Source: an endosymbiont of Galathealinum brachiosum | GTDB taxonomy: Bacteria; Pseudomonadota; Gammaproteobacteria; SZUA-229 | Direction: 5' to 3' | Assembly (NCBI GenBank): GCA_003349885.1 | Contig: QFXC01000007.1 | Location: 581,125-645,124, forward strand | Length of the DNA stretch: 64,000 bases | Shown here: positions 8,967 through 18,197 of the stretch, piece after piece | Position numbering within the stretch: position 1 is the stretch's first letter | How the letters are laid out: each line of letters starts with the position of its first letter | Made by a program: the position numbers and the translations under genes | The notes under the pieces: model-generated | Database searches by the model: none | What the model was told of the DNA's origin: nothing | What the model saw: only the letters and a program-made list of their open reading frames with translations

Positions 8967-9560
8967 ATGGAAAATATAAACCCACAAAGTCAGGTTACTT
9001 ACCTTATTCTCGCCGGTGGTCGTGGACAAAGAATGCACGGTGTCGATAAAGGTTTAATGTTATGGCAGGGCAAACCCATGATTGAGCACATAACTCAATA
9101 TATTGGAATTCCACCAGACAAAATAATTATCAGTGCAAATCGAAATTTAGACATTTATGAAAATTACGCAGAAAAAGTTATTCAAGATGATGCCTGTGAC
9201 ATTGATGGAGACTACCAGGGGCCACTAGCAGGTATTTTAAGTGCCATGCAGGTTTGCACAACTCCTTACCTGCTCTGTTTACCCTGCGACTCACCTGTGC
9301 CCCCTGACAACCTTTTAAAAAACCTCTGCCATTGCATTCATGAACAGAATAAAAAATCTGCTCTGTGTCATGACGGAGAAAGGTTACAGCCCTTATTTTC
9401 ATTATTAAACTGTGAGCACAAACACCTGTTAAGAGAGTTTTTGCTACAGGGGCGACGTAAAGTGCATGATTTTTTTTCATTAATAGACCCAGCAATCTGT
9501 GATTTTTCATCACAGAGAAATCACTTTAATAATTTCAATCGTCCGGATGATATGAACTAA
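8967..9560 (+). CDS. mobA: Molybdenum cofactor guanylyltransferase
   Basis: MobA transfers GMP from GTP to molybdopterin, forming the guanine dinucleotide cofactor used by DMSO-reductase-family enzymes. The 197-residue protein has the nucleotidyltransferase signature LAGGRGQRMHGVDKGL near the N-terminus, with the GTP-binding LAGG and the lysine that contacts it. A second conserved stretch is PCDSP, around the metal-binding aspartate. The stop overlaps the mobB start (TAATG), indicating translational coupling. mobA-mobB-moeA form one operon. Confidence 0.94.
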   Translation: MENINPQSQVTYLILAGGRGQRMHGVDKGLMLWQGKPMIEHITQYIGIPPDKIIISANRNLDIYENYAEKVIQDDACDIDGDYQGPLAGILSAMQVCTTPYLLCLPCDSPVPPDNLLKNLCHCIHEQNKKSALCHDGERLQPLFSLLNCEHKHLLREFLLQGRRKVHDFFSLIDPAICDFSSQRNHFNNFNRPDDMN

Positions 9561-10108
9561 TGTCTAATCAAAGAGAAAAAATATCCTACGAAAAGCCATT
9601 ATTAGGTTTTGCAGCCTTTAGTGGCACTGGAAAAACCACTTTATTACTTAAGCTCATACCCGAACTCAAACAACGGGGTTTACGCATTGCGGTTATAAAA
9701 CATGCTCACCATAATTTTGATATGGATACGCCGGGCAAAGATAGTTATGAATTGCGTAAAGCCGGTGCAGTCCCTATGTTAATTTGCTCCAGTAAACGTA
9801 CGGTTATTACAATAGAGAATGAAACTGAAGCAGACCCGACATTACAACAAATGTTAACGCATATTCCTGCAGATTCTATCGATATGATATTAGTCGAAGG
9901 TTTTAAAAAATGGCCATTCGACAAAATTGAACTGCACCGGGAAAGCACAGGAAAACCATTAATGTATCCGGATGATGACAAAATTATTGCGATTGCACAC
10001 GATGATAAGACACCATTGAAAGATACCAACTTACCCCAACTTGATATTAATAATGTTAATGCAATAGCCGATTTTGTTATTCAGTACCATCAACAGCACG
10101 GATCGTAG
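9560..10108 (+). CDS. mobB: Molybdopterin-guanine dinucleotide biosynthesis adaptor MobB
   Basis: MobB is a P-loop GTP-binding protein that assists MobA but is not strictly needed for cofactor synthesis in E. coli. The 182-residue sequence has Walker A as FSGTGKTTLLLKL, the IKHAHHNFDMDTPGKDS segment with its conserved His and Asp, and VEGFKKWP, a family signature. It overlaps mobA by one base and precedes moeA by about 65 bp. Confidence 0.93.
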   Translation: MSNQREKISYEKPLLGFAAFSGTGKTTLLLKLIPELKQRGLRIAVIKHAHHNFDMDTPGKDSYELRKAGAVPMLICSSKRTVITIENETEADPTLQQMLTHIPADSIDMILVEGFKKWPFDKIELHRESTGKPLMYPDDDKIIAIAHDDKTPLKDTNLPQLDINNVNAIADFVIQYHQQHGS

Positions 10109-10173
10109 CCTGAGTGCAGCATAACTAAACGAAATTTTAATAATTTGCCTATAAATATAAAGAAGACACTATC

Positions 10174-11430
10174 ATGATTAAGAAACAAGCCTCATGTAAT
10201 GATGAGTTCGACCCTAATTCACTTAGCTTTGAACAGGCATTAGAAAAAATTCAACAAAGCATACAAGCAATTAAAGGCAAAAAAAATGTCACTATTCGTG
10301 AAGCAGCGGGGCACATTCTCGCTGAAGATGTTACTTCACCTTTAGATGTGCCTCCTTTTGTTAACTCTGCCATGGATGGTTACGCTATTAATGCATCAGA
10401 CATCCCCCAATCAGGTGATGCCGAACTTAAAGTAACTGGAAAATCATTTGCCGGTGCACCCTTTAACGGCAGCATTAAATCGGGGGAAACTATTCGTATT
10501 ATGACAGGAGCAGTTGTTCCCGATGGTGCCGATACCGTCATTATGCAAGAACATGCTGAAGTAAACGGAGACAATATTAAAATTGGTTCAGAGCACAAAG
10601 CAAAACAGAATGTGCGTAACCCCGGTGATGACTTCTTCACAGGTGATACGATAATTAAAGCAGGTGAACGTTTATCACCCGCAAAACTTGGGTTACTTGC
10701 ATCCGTTGGTGTAACCGAGTTTAAAGTCATCAGAAAACCGGTAGTGGCCTTCTTTTCAACCGGTGATGAATTAAAAGGCGTCGGTCAAAATCTTGAGCCC
10801 GGTGATATCTATGATAGTAATCGATATATTTTATTTGGTATGTTACAAAAAATGGGTGTTGAATGTATCGATATGGGTGTCGTCGCCGATATTAAAGAAG
10901 AAATTGAACTGACTTTAAAAGAAGCGGCAAATATTGCTGATCTGGTTATCACATCCGGTGGAGCATCAGTTGGTGAAGCCGATTTCATTAAAATAATATT
11001 AGATGAGATTGGTGAGGTGGGTTTCTGGAAAATAGCCATGAAACCAGGCAAACCTTTAGCATTTGGTCATATAAACGATACTATTTTCTTTGGTTTACCC
11101 GGCAACCCGGTTTCCGCAATGGCGACATTTTATCAGTTTGTACAACCCAGTTTACGTTTACTGGAAGGTGAATCCATTACTGCACCGGTAAAATTACAGG
11201 CGAGATGTATTTCTAAACTAAAAAAACGTCCGGGACGAACTGATTTTCAACGCGGAATTATGTCCAGCGATGAAAACGGACAATTAGTTGTTGATACAAC
11301 CGGTATACAGGGTTCACATATGCTGAGTTCAATGGCAAAAGCGAACTGTTTTATTGTTTTAAAACGTGATGCAGGTGATGTTGAGCCAGGAGAAACAGTT
11401 GAAGTGCAGCCGTTTAATGAATTAATTTAA
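10174..11430 (+). CDS. moeA: Molybdopterin molybdenumtransferase
   Basis: MoeA inserts molybdate into adenylylated molybdopterin, completing molybdenum cofactor. The 418 residues match the family. Features seen are the FVNSAMDGYAI segment, GAVVPDGADTVIMQE, and the MoCF-binding domain motifs STGDEL, SGGASVGEADF and GLPGNPVSAM. It is the last gene of mobA-mobB-moeA and ends before a strong terminator. Enzymes that would use the cofactor, such as SoxCD or nitrate reductase, are not in the window. Confidence 0.95.
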   Translation: MIKKQASCNDEFDPNSLSFEQALEKIQQSIQAIKGKKNVTIREAAGHILAEDVTSPLDVPPFVNSAMDGYAINASDIPQSGDAELKVTGKSFAGAPFNGSIKSGETIRIMTGAVVPDGADTVIMQEHAEVNGDNIKIGSEHKAKQNVRNPGDDFFTGDTIIKAGERLSPAKLGLLASVGVTEFKVIRKPVVAFFSTGDELKGVGQNLEPGDIYDSNRYILFGMLQKMGVECIDMGVVADIKEEIELTLKEAANIADLVITSGGASVGEADFIKIILDEIGEVGFWKIAMKPGKPLAFGHINDTIFFGLPGNPVSAMATFYQFVQPSLRLLEGESITAPVKLQARCISKLKKRPGRTDFQRGIMSSDENGQLVVDTTGIQGSHMLSSMAKANCFIVLKRDAGDVEPGETVEVQPFNELI

Positions 11431-11474
11431 TATTTTTACCTGATATTACTCAAAACTTATAAAATATTACCCAT

Positions 11475-11511
11475 AAAAAAAGCCACATCCTTTCGGATGT
11501 GGCTTTTTTTT
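11475..11511. terminator. Bidirectional rho-independent terminator
   Basis: A 16-bp perfect stem (11475-11490 with 11495-11510, core GCCACATCC/GGATGTGGC), TTTC loop, flanked by A7 and T8 runs. It ends moeA on the plus strand and can also end the minus-strand histone-like gene at 11545. Confidence 0.92.
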
Positions 11512-11544
11512 ATAGATTATTGCTAACCTATGAGCTCATAAAGC

Positions 11545-12030
11545 TTATTTACGCTTTTTTGCTTTGCGTTTTTTAGGCTTTAGAGATTTTTCCATCTTAG
11601 AAAGCTGCTGCTTAGTCCACTTTGCAACAAACTTAGCAATAGCTGCTTCTTTGTTACCAGCCATCTTAATCAGTGCCGCTTCACGTTTTGCAGCTGTTTG
11701 CAGCTCTTCACGTGCTGCTTTCAGATCTGCCTGAACAGCGCTGATTTGAGCTTTTATTGCTTTCTTAGCTTCTGCAGCTTTTTGTGCTGCTGCTTTTTTC
11801 TTAGCTGCTGCTTCTTTTTTCTTAGCTGCTGCTATTTTGCGTTTAGCTGCTGCTGCTTTCTTTTTAGCTGCTGCTGCTTTTTTCTTAGCTGCTGCTGCTT
11901 TCTTTTTAGCTGCTGCTGCTTTTTTCTTAGCCGCTGCTGCTGCAGGTTTTTTCTTAGCTACTGGTTTTTTCTTAGCTACTGCTTTTTTAGCAACTACTTT
12001 TTTTACTGCTTTTTTCTTTTTACGGGCCAT
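11545..12030 (-). CDS. Histone H1-like lysine/alanine-repeat protein
   Basis: A very basic 161-residue protein. The ATG at 12030 is chosen because AGGA lies nine bases upstream; a longer frame adds only six residues. The first 30 residues are lysine-rich. Residues 31-79 form seven heptads of the type AAAAKKK, and residues 84-160 form a predicted charged helix ending in KPKKRKAKKRK. The composition resembles AlgP/AlgR3 and other bacterial histone H1-like proteins that bind DNA through lysine-alanine tails. It is single-copy here with its own terminator. Nucleoid binding is inferred from composition, not from a conserved domain. Confidence 0.7.
   Translation of the reverse strand: MARKKKKAVKKVVAKKAVAKKKPVAKKKPAAAAAKKKAAAAKKKAAAAKKKAAAAKKKAAAAKRKIAAAKKKEAAAKKKAAAQKAAEAKKAIKAQISAVQADLKAAREELQTAAKREAALIKMAGNKEAAIAKFVAKWTKQQLSKMEKSLKPKKRKAKKRK
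11794..11940 (-). repeat. Seven 21-bp repeats encoding AAAAKKK heptads
   Basis: An in-frame 147-bp tandem array inside the histone-like gene. Five units encode AAAAK(K/R)K and two outer variants begin with Ile or Glu. Copies differ in Lys codon choice (AAA or AAG) but keep the GCTGCT-type Ala codons in phase. The copy number is likely to vary between strains. Confidence 0.8.
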
Positions 12031-12048
12031 TTTATTATTCCTATTCAT

Positions 12049-12361
12049 CGGGTTGATGCACAGATTATAATTCGTATTTTCTATTTTACAAATAAATCAA
12101 GCATTTAAAGTGCTCTTTTTTTAAAAAAACTTAGTTTTTTTGCAAAAAAAACCTGAAACAGGGTTCAGGTTTAATTTTTTTACTAATTTTTAGTATTTTT
12201 TAATTTTTTTGGTTTTTAAGTTTCAAACAAAAAAAACTCATTTATTTTTGTTTGAAACTTATATTTTTACACTTAAACCCGTTAAATTAAAAAACAGATA
12301 GTCGAAGTTTTTTACACTTTTTCACCTCAAAGATCATTCTTAAATTATTCGATTTACATTT
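12049..12361. other. A+T-rich intergenic region with two hairpins
   Basis: No gene is seen. A 9-bp hairpin, AAACCTGAA/TTCAGGTTT near 12148-12172, has A and T runs on its two sides and could terminate minus-strand transcription. A second, longer perfect inverted repeat lies at 12217-12261. The region follows the TraF-like gene and precedes the histone-like gene, both on the minus strand. Confidence 0.5.
12217..12261. repeat. 17-bp perfect A+T-rich inverted repeat
   Basis: Arms 12217-12233 and 12245-12261 are perfectly complementary over 17 bp (core AAGTTTCAAACAAAAA), with an 11-nt loop. It sits downstream of the TraF-like gene. The outer bases are not a clean T-run, so either a terminator or a protein-binding palindrome is possible. 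Confidence 0.6.
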
Positions 12362-13489
12362 TTAAAAATGAAATCCTGTTTGCACAAATGCGCCATATGA
12401 AGAATCATCACCAGCAACTAAAGCAACATCAAGATTAAATCCTAACCAGAAACCAAGACCAACAGAATATAAATCAGGGTCTGTTGCACCACTGGCTAAA
12501 TTAGATTGATAACCTACACGTAATTGCACAACACTAAACGCATCAATTTCTGCACCCACAGCTAATGATTTAGATGGGTTTTCAAATGCAATTGGATCAC
12601 GCTCAGTTAAATCCATATCTGCAGCAAGTGTCATAAAACCAAAATCAAATGCGGCACCTGCGCGTAAATGAGTATCAAAATCTACATCAATACCTGAACT
12701 TGTGGTTTTTGTATCTTCAATTAGATTTTTTGCAACCAGACCGACTCTAAAAGTATCAATAACACTTAAAACAACACCGGCATCAACCGTTGTAAAACTG
12801 CCAAGGTCTTCTGTATCCAGATCTTTTATATCTTCAATATCGGCTGTAGAAAGAGGTGATGAATATTCAATAGAATCAACCTGTACAAATCGAGGTGTAA
12901 CACCAACAGACAACTGCATACCCGCAAAAGATAAATCTGTACCCATTGGTAGACCAATTTCGGTAATTGCAACACCTAAAGCATCAACAACTGCATCAGG
13001 TTCTACTAGATTAGTCGGAGTTGGGATAATAACACTCCCTTCTCTTATTCCAGCAGAAACAACCACATCCGCACGAGCAGTAATACCCCAGGTAAAATTT
13101 TCACCGGATGATACAAATGCTACATTAGGTATAACCGCACCAATAACACTGGCACCATCAAGATCATTCAATATTGCTATCTGTCTATCAAGTTCTTCTG
13201 GAGTAGTAGGTGTACCAATCGCCTGAAACTCATCAACCAGATCAATCACATTACCATCATCAATAGCCTGTACGCCTAATGCTGGTAATAATAGTGCATA
13301 GCTATCATCATTTTCATTTACTGATAACATTCCCGGATTTGAAAGAGCCGCAGTTGTTATACCACCGGTTGCAACACTGACATTACCCATAGCAACTGAT
13401 CTGGCATCAAAAAAACCATAAGGCAAGGCATGTACGTTTGACAGTGAGGCAGCAATTAAACCTGCAGTAAGCAGACTTCTTTTCATCAT
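12362..13489 (-). CDS. TraF-like (TraF_2 family) exported beta-rich protein
   Basis: A 375-residue exported protein. The ATG at 13489 follows GGAG by six bases. A signal peptide ends near NVHA and is followed by PYGFFDARSVAMGNVSVATG, resembling the start of the family annotated as TraF_2 or conjugal transfer TraF-like. That family looks like an outer-membrane beta barrel related to FadL/PorV folds. The C-terminus ends in Phe (GFHF) after alternating hydrophobic strands, typical of barrel insertion signals. No conjugation genes are nearby, so the transfer label should not be taken as function. Its role is unknown. Confidence 0.6.
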   Translation of the reverse strand: MMKRSLLTAGLIAASLSNVHALPYGFFDARSVAMGNVSVATGGITTAALSNPGMLSVNENDDSYALLLPALGVQAIDDGNVIDLVDEFQAIGTPTTPEELDRQIAILNDLDGASVIGAVIPNVAFVSSGENFTWGITARADVVVSAGIREGSVIIPTPTNLVEPDAVVDALGVAITEIGLPMGTDLSFAGMQLSVGVTPRFVQVDSIEYSSPLSTADIEDIKDLDTEDLGSFTTVDAGVVLSVIDTFRVGLVAKNLIEDTKTTSSGIDVDFDTHLRAGAAFDFGFMTLAADMDLTERDPIAFENPSKSLAVGAEIDAFSVVQLRVGYQSNLASGATDPDLYSVGLGFWLGFNLDVALVAGDDSSYGAFVQTGFHF

Positions 13490-13649
13490 AATAATCTCCA
13501 GCAAATAAATATTGTTTGTACATAGTTTATATCAAAAAAAAGAAAAAGCAGGAAAACGCCTACCAGAGGGTATTAAAATAATGATTAATGCATGATTTTG
13601 AGCAATCCGTTACAATTTTGCCTACTTTGTATTATTCAACTGGATAAAA

Positions 13650-14117
13650 ATGCCCGATTCAAACTCAGCTGCCCCGGTTTCTTTGTTTAGACGCCTGATG
13701 GCTATTATTTATGATTCATTCCTGATAATTGGTTTATGTATGCTGGTAGCCGGTACGATTAGTATCGTAAACACATTTATTATGAATGGCGGCAATGCCA
13801 TTACAGATGAACACCCTCTATATCTATTGCATCAGATTATTATTCTAAGCACCATATTTATTACCGGTTTGTTTTTTTATATCTACTTCTGGTCTCGTGG
13901 CGGGCAAACACTGGGTATGAAAACATGGATGTTATTACTAATATCGGATGATGGAAGCAATATTGACAGGAAACAGGCCACAATTCGTTCATTGAGTGCT
14001 GTTTTATCCTGGAGTGTATTTGGCCTGGGTTTTTTATGGAGCTTAATTGATTCAAAAAATCGCACCTGGCATGACATTCTGTCATCTTCACATCTGGTGC
14101 AATTAGAAAAAAAATAA
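13650..14117 (+). CDS. RDD family membrane protein
   Basis: A 155-residue inner-membrane protein with the RDD domain. Helix one begins RRLMAIIYDSFLIIG with the family Arg and Asp. A second helix covers LYLLHQIIILSTIFITGLFFYIYFW, then the GGQTLGMKTW motif, a third helix near LSWSVFGLGFLW, and SKNRTWHDILS with the closing Asp. Function is not established for most members; some act in ion exchange. It is a single gene between divergent and convergent neighbours. Confidence 0.85.
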   Translation: MPDSNSAAPVSLFRRLMAIIYDSFLIIGLCMLVAGTISIVNTFIMNGGNAITDEHPLYLLHQIIILSTIFITGLFFYIYFWSRGGQTLGMKTWMLLLISDDGSNIDRKQATIRSLSAVLSWSVFGLGFLWSLIDSKNRTWHDILSSSHLVQLEKK

Positions 14118-14178
14118 TTTTAAATTTATTTAGATATGATTTTGACTAAAAAATCTATTTCTCTGTGTACTCCCTGTA

Positions 14179-15243
14179 CTACTTCACCTTACGTAACGCA
14201 TAAAGACTCACCATTGCAGCAAACAGTATCGGTGCTGATGCGCTGATAAACGGATAAACATGATTAACCTGACCGAGATGATTTACCGTACGATTTAGTA
14301 AATAAAAACCGATACCCAGCAATAAACCCACCAACATACGATTTCCAGCTCCGCCACTGCGCTGTGAGCCAAAAATAAACGGTAATGCAATTAACAGCAT
14401 CACCAGACTGGAAACCGGAGTAAAAACCTTTATCCAGAATGCCAGTTCATAATGACTTGAATCCAGATCATTATTTTTTAGATAACTGCTGTATTTATAT
14501 AAATCGATTGCAGACATATTATCCGGCTCAACACTAACCACATTAAATAAGTCAGGGTTTAACAGTTTTTTCCACACTTCCGAGTCAACTGTTTTACTTT
14601 CTACCTGATCGTGACTAAAGTCTGTCTGCTGAATACCATCCAGCCTCCATTGACCATTTATATAATGTGCAGATTTTGCATGTGTCACTTTTATTAATTT
14701 ATTATCTTTGGATAACTCATATATATTTACCTGCCCCAGATTCATGCCCGGTAACACATGACTTACATGCAGAAAACGCTGCCCATCACGTGCCCAGAAG
14801 CCCCCTTTACCTGCAAGCCTGATTGTTTGCTGTAAACCTTCAGCTCTAAGTGTTTGAGCCTGTCGCTCACTGACAGGTACAACCAGCTCACCAATGAATG
14901 CGATAAAAACCAGTAAAATAAAACCGGCTCTTAATACCGAAAACACAATACGCATAATAGACACACCGGCTGCCCGCATAACTGTAAATTCACTATTACC
15001 GGCTAGTGTACCCAGACTTAATAAACTTCCGATTAATACCGCTGTTGGAAATATTTCATATAAACGTTTTGGCAAACTTAATAATACAAACAGAGCCGCT
15101 TCCAGCATGCTGTATTGCCCTTTCCCAACATCATCCATTTCAGAAACAAAATCGACAAAGGCAAGTAATGCACCAAGCACGAGTAATACCATTAATGTGC
15201 CACTAATAACCGCTCTAGCTATATAGTTATCCAAAATTCTCAT
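14179..15243 (-). CDS. lptG: LPS export ABC transporter permease LptG
   Basis: LptG with LptF forms the transmembrane part of the LptB2FG complex that extracts lipopolysaccharide from the inner membrane. The 354 residues contain an N-terminal helix pair, a periplasmic beta-jellyroll (about residues 140-260) and C-terminal helices. The start RILDNYIARAVISG and the segment NSEFTVMRAAGVSI, the LptB coupling region, are typical. It overlaps lptF by 4 bp (ATGA), so the two are translationally coupled. Confidence 0.94.
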   Translation of the reverse strand: MRILDNYIARAVISGTLMVLLVLGALLAFVDFVSEMDDVGKGQYSMLEAALFVLLSLPKRLYEIFPTAVLIGSLLSLGTLAGNSEFTVMRAAGVSIMRIVFSVLRAGFILLVFIAFIGELVVPVSERQAQTLRAEGLQQTIRLAGKGGFWARDGQRFLHVSHVLPGMNLGQVNIYELSKDNKLIKVTHAKSAHYINGQWRLDGIQQTDFSHDQVESKTVDSEVWKKLLNPDLFNVVSVEPDNMSAIDLYKYSSYLKNNDLDSSHYELAFWIKVFTPVSSLVMLLIALPFIFGSQRSGGAGNRMLVGLLLGIGFYLLNRTVNHLGQVNHVYPFISASAPILFAAMVSLYALRKVK

Positions 15244-16388
15244 GATGTTTTAACCACAGAATTAAGCTGACGAGGTTTTAACTGAGATAGAAATTGTTTT
15301 ATGCCACCAGCTCGTTTTAACCACCAGTAAATAATTAACGATATGGCGAAGCCATGCACCCACCATAAACCCAGCCATTCTGGCACTTTCTGTTTTTCTA
15401 CCCAGCTTTGTCCAATACCTAATAGATTGGAATAAATTAGATAAATTAAAATGGCCAGAGCCAGTTTGGAATAACGACCTTTACGTGGCGTGGTATAACT
15501 TAAAGGCAGGGCTAAAATAGCAAGTAAAAAAGCGCCTATAGGTAAAGACAAACGCCAATGTAATTCAGCGCGATAATCAACCCTGTTTGAACTCCACAAA
15601 TCACCCGTTGAAACTGCTTTTTTACGACTTACTTTTCGCACTAACTGTTGTTCAGGCAGGTATATTCCTTTTTTTTCATATTGAGTAATTCGAAAATCAG
15701 ATGTTCCGGGCTCCCCCTCATAGGTCTGACCATTTTCAAACATAATAAAGGATCGCCCTTCCTCATCTTTATAACGCCTGGCTACATCAGCTGATTCAAT
15801 ATTATCTAGCAGCTTATTTTTAGTGTTTTTATTCGTCTGATGCAAAAACACATTAAACATTTCGGTTCCGTCGTCAGACTGGCGCTGCAAAAACATAATT
15901 GCATCACTTTTTTTCGCTGCATTAAACCGCCCGGCAGTTAAACCCGTCAGTTCTGAGCGGTTTTCAATTTCTGACTTTAACAGTTCAGCCTGCTGAGAAA
16001 CCCAGGGCATCATAAACAGAGTGAGGTATAACATAACGCCGGTGACCGGTAGAACAACCATGAGTAATGGTCGATATAAACGCATCAAGCCTACACCGCA
16101 AGCGCCCAGAGCCGCCATTTCGTTATCTTTATAAAGACGACTAAAACTGAGTAATACCCCTAGATAAAGACTCAAAGGAATAAGTAAAATAAGATAACGA
16201 GCACCGGTAAACAATAATAGAGCCCATACCGCATCACCCGGAATAACACCTTCTGCTGCTTTTCCCAGTAATCTGGCCAGAGTACCACTCAGTAAAATGA
16301 GCATAAGAACCAGAGTCACCGCCAACCAGGTTAATAATAATTCCCTTGATATATAACGGTCGATTATAGTGAAATAACGATTTAACAT
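15240..16388 (-). CDS. lptF: LPS export ABC transporter permease LptF
   Basis: A 382-residue partner of LptG in lipopolysaccharide export. It has the N-terminal DRYISRELLLTWLAV helix, the coupling segment DNEMAALGACGVGLMRLYRP, a periplasmic domain with AGRFNAAKKSDAIMFLQ and a C-terminal helix bundle. It is first of the lptF-lptG operon and divergent from pepA, the arrangement found in many gammaproteobacteria. Confidence 0.94.
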   Translation of the reverse strand: MLNRYFTIIDRYISRELLLTWLAVTLVLMLILLSGTLARLLGKAAEGVIPGDAVWALLLFTGARYLILLIPLSLYLGVLLSFSRLYKDNEMAALGACGVGLMRLYRPLLMVVLPVTGVMLYLTLFMMPWVSQQAELLKSEIENRSELTGLTAGRFNAAKKSDAIMFLQRQSDDGTEMFNVFLHQTNKNTKNKLLDNIESADVARRYKDEEGRSFIMFENGQTYEGEPGTSDFRITQYEKKGIYLPEQQLVRKVSRKKAVSTGDLWSSNRVDYRAELHWRLSLPIGAFLLAILALPLSYTTPRKGRYSKLALAILIYLIYSNLLGIGQSWVEKQKVPEWLGLWWVHGFAISLIIYWWLKRAGGIKQFLSQLKPRQLNSVVKTS

Positions 16389-16697
16389 CGGTTTTTAGAG
16401 TCTTTATCCATAATTTTGTAGATGAGGGGTATTCTACCCTAAGTATAGTTTTAATTTATGATGCATAATTAGCTATAGTTATCTTGCCATATAACAACAA
16501 AATCACACTTTTTAAAATAAAGTACACTTTTTTAGTATTTAGCTCTGTATAAACTGCCAAAAATTGCATAAAATCCACCTCCCCTTTATACATATTTTGT
16601 AGGGCACCTTTATCTATTAACTGTGTCCTATAATATCCGCAGGCCGTTATATAACATACAAAGCCTGTTATCTGAACACGACTACTATGGAGTAATT
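16389..16697. promoter_or_regulatory. Divergent lptF/pepA promoter region
   Basis: A plus-strand promoter reads TTGCAT (16564-16569), a 17-bp spacer and TATACA (16587-16592), predicting a start near 16599 and a pepA leader of about 100 nt. A hairpin with GGGTA-TTC-TACCC lies near 16427-16439. In the leader, AGGGCAC near 16608 can pair with GTGTCCT near 16626 (one G-U). GGAG sits five bases before the pepA ATG at 16698. No lptF promoter is evident. Confidence 0.55.
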
Positions 16698-18197
16698 ATG
16701 GAATTTTCGGTTAAGAGCGGCAGCCCTGAAAAGCAGCGCATTTCATGTGTTGCAGTAGGGGTTTTTGACTCCCGTAAACTTTCACTTTCAGCACAGATAT
16801 TAGACGATTCCAGCGATGGATTTATATCCAATTTAATTCGTCGCGGTGAATGCGAAGGCAAATTAGGCCAGACATTATTACTGCATAATGTACCAAACAC
16901 TTTATGTGACCGAATTTTACTGATTGGTTGTGGCCGTGAAAAGCATTTTGATATTAAAGCATTTCAAAAAGCCAATCATGTTGTCTCAACATTTCTGGAT
17001 GACCGGGGTGCAACCGAAGTATTCTCATGCATCACCGAACTCAATGTAAAAAACCGTAATTCTGCCTGGAAAGTTAGCCATGCAGTACAGGCAACTGAAG
17101 ACTCACTTTATACTTTTAACCAGTTAAAAAGTAAAAAGGAAAATACTCGTCGCCCATTACGCAAAGTTATATTCAGTGTACCTAGTCGCCGGGAATTACC
17201 CGATGGTGAACAGGCCGTACGTGAAGGCATGGCTATTTCATCAGGTATAAAACTAACCCGCGATCTGTCTAACCTGCCGGGTAACATATGTACTCCTACA
17301 TATCTTGCAGAAGTTGCAAAAAATCTGGAAATAACCCATCGCGGCTTTAAAACAGAAATACTTGAAGAAGATGATATGGAAAAACTGGGCATGGGCTCAT
17401 TTTTATCTGTTTCACGAGGCTCACGACAGCCAGCAAAACTCATTAGCATGCAACACATGGGTGGGGATAAAAATCAGAAACCCATCGTATTTGTTGGTAA
17501 AGGCGTTACATTTGATTCGGGCGGCATAAGCCTCAAACCCGGCGGGGCTATGGATGAGATGAAATATGACATGTGTGGGGCAGCAAGTGTAATGGGTGTG
17601 ATGAGTGCCTGTGCTGATTTGCAACTTCCATACAATATTATTGGCATTATCCCGGCTACAGAAAACATGCCTGATGGTCTGGCAACAAAACCCGGTGACA
17701 TCGTTACCAGCATGTCGGGCTTAACGGTTGAAGTTCTTAATACCGATGCAGAAGGCCGTTTAATATTATGTGATGCATTAACCTATGCTCAAAAATTTGA
17801 TCCGGATGTGGTTATTGATATTGCAACATTAACCGGTGCCTGCATAGTTGCACTCGGGAGTCATACTGCGGGTCTTTTAGGTAATCATAACCCTCTCATT
17901 AATGATCTGTTAAATGCGGGTCGTGATGCGGGTGACCGTTGTTGGGAGCTACCTTTATTTGATGACTACCAGCAACAGCTGGACAGTAATTTTGCCGACA
18001 TCGCGAATATTGGTGGTAAAGAAGCTGGCACAATTACAGCCGCCTGTTTCCTTTCGCGCTTTACTAAGAAATATCATTGGGCGCATTTAGATATTGCCGG
18101 TGTCGCGTGGAATTCAGGTAAGAATAAAGGTGCTACCGGCCGACCTTTACCTTTATTAATGCAATATGTATTTGACCGTATAGCTGAGACTAAATGA
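16698..18197 (+). CDS. pepA: Leucyl aminopeptidase (M17), PepA
   Basis: PepA is a hexameric two-metal aminopeptidase; the E. coli form also binds DNA, acting at cer and as a repressor of carAB. The ATG at 16698 has GGAG five bases upstream and gives 499 residues, the usual length; the frame could extend 25 codons upstream without such a site. Metal and catalytic residues lie in GKGVTFDSGGISLKPG and the signature NTDAEGRL. holC overlaps its 3' end by 4 bp, as in E. coli. Confidence 0.95.
   Translation: MEFSVKSGSPEKQRISCVAVGVFDSRKLSLSAQILDDSSDGFISNLIRRGECEGKLGQTLLLHNVPNTLCDRILLIGCGREKHFDIKAFQKANHVVSTFLDDRGATEVFSCITELNVKNRNSAWKVSHAVQATEDSLYTFNQLKSKKENTRRPLRKVIFSVPSRRELPDGEQAVREGMAISSGIKLTRDLSNLPGNICTPTYLAEVAKNLEITHRGFKTEILEEDDMEKLGMGSFLSVSRGSRQPAKLISMQHMGGDKNQKPIVFVGKGVTFDSGGISLKPGGAMDEMKYDMCGAASVMGVMSACADLQLPYNIIGIIPATENMPDGLATKPGDIVTSMSGLTVEVLNTDAEGRLILCDALTYAQKFDPDVVIDIATLTGACIVALGSHTAGLLGNHNPLINDLLNAGRDAGDRCWELPLFDDYQQQLDSNFADIANIGGKEAGTITAACFLSRFTKKYHWAHLDIAGVAWNSGKNKGATGRPLPLLMQYVFDRIAETK

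Noticed and set aside
11698..12108. Cys/Phe-rich open frame on the plus strand
   Set aside because: It is the antisense of the Lys/Ala repeat codons of the histone-like gene and has no ribosome-binding site.
12702..13226. 174-codon plus-strand open frame
   Set aside because: Antisense shadow of the TraF-like exported protein, Ser/Thr-rich, with no ribosome-binding site.
14179..16388. Generic annotation of the two permeases as YjgP/YjgQ unknowns
   Set aside because: Pairing, overlap, coupling helices and periplasmic jellyroll identify LptG and LptF.
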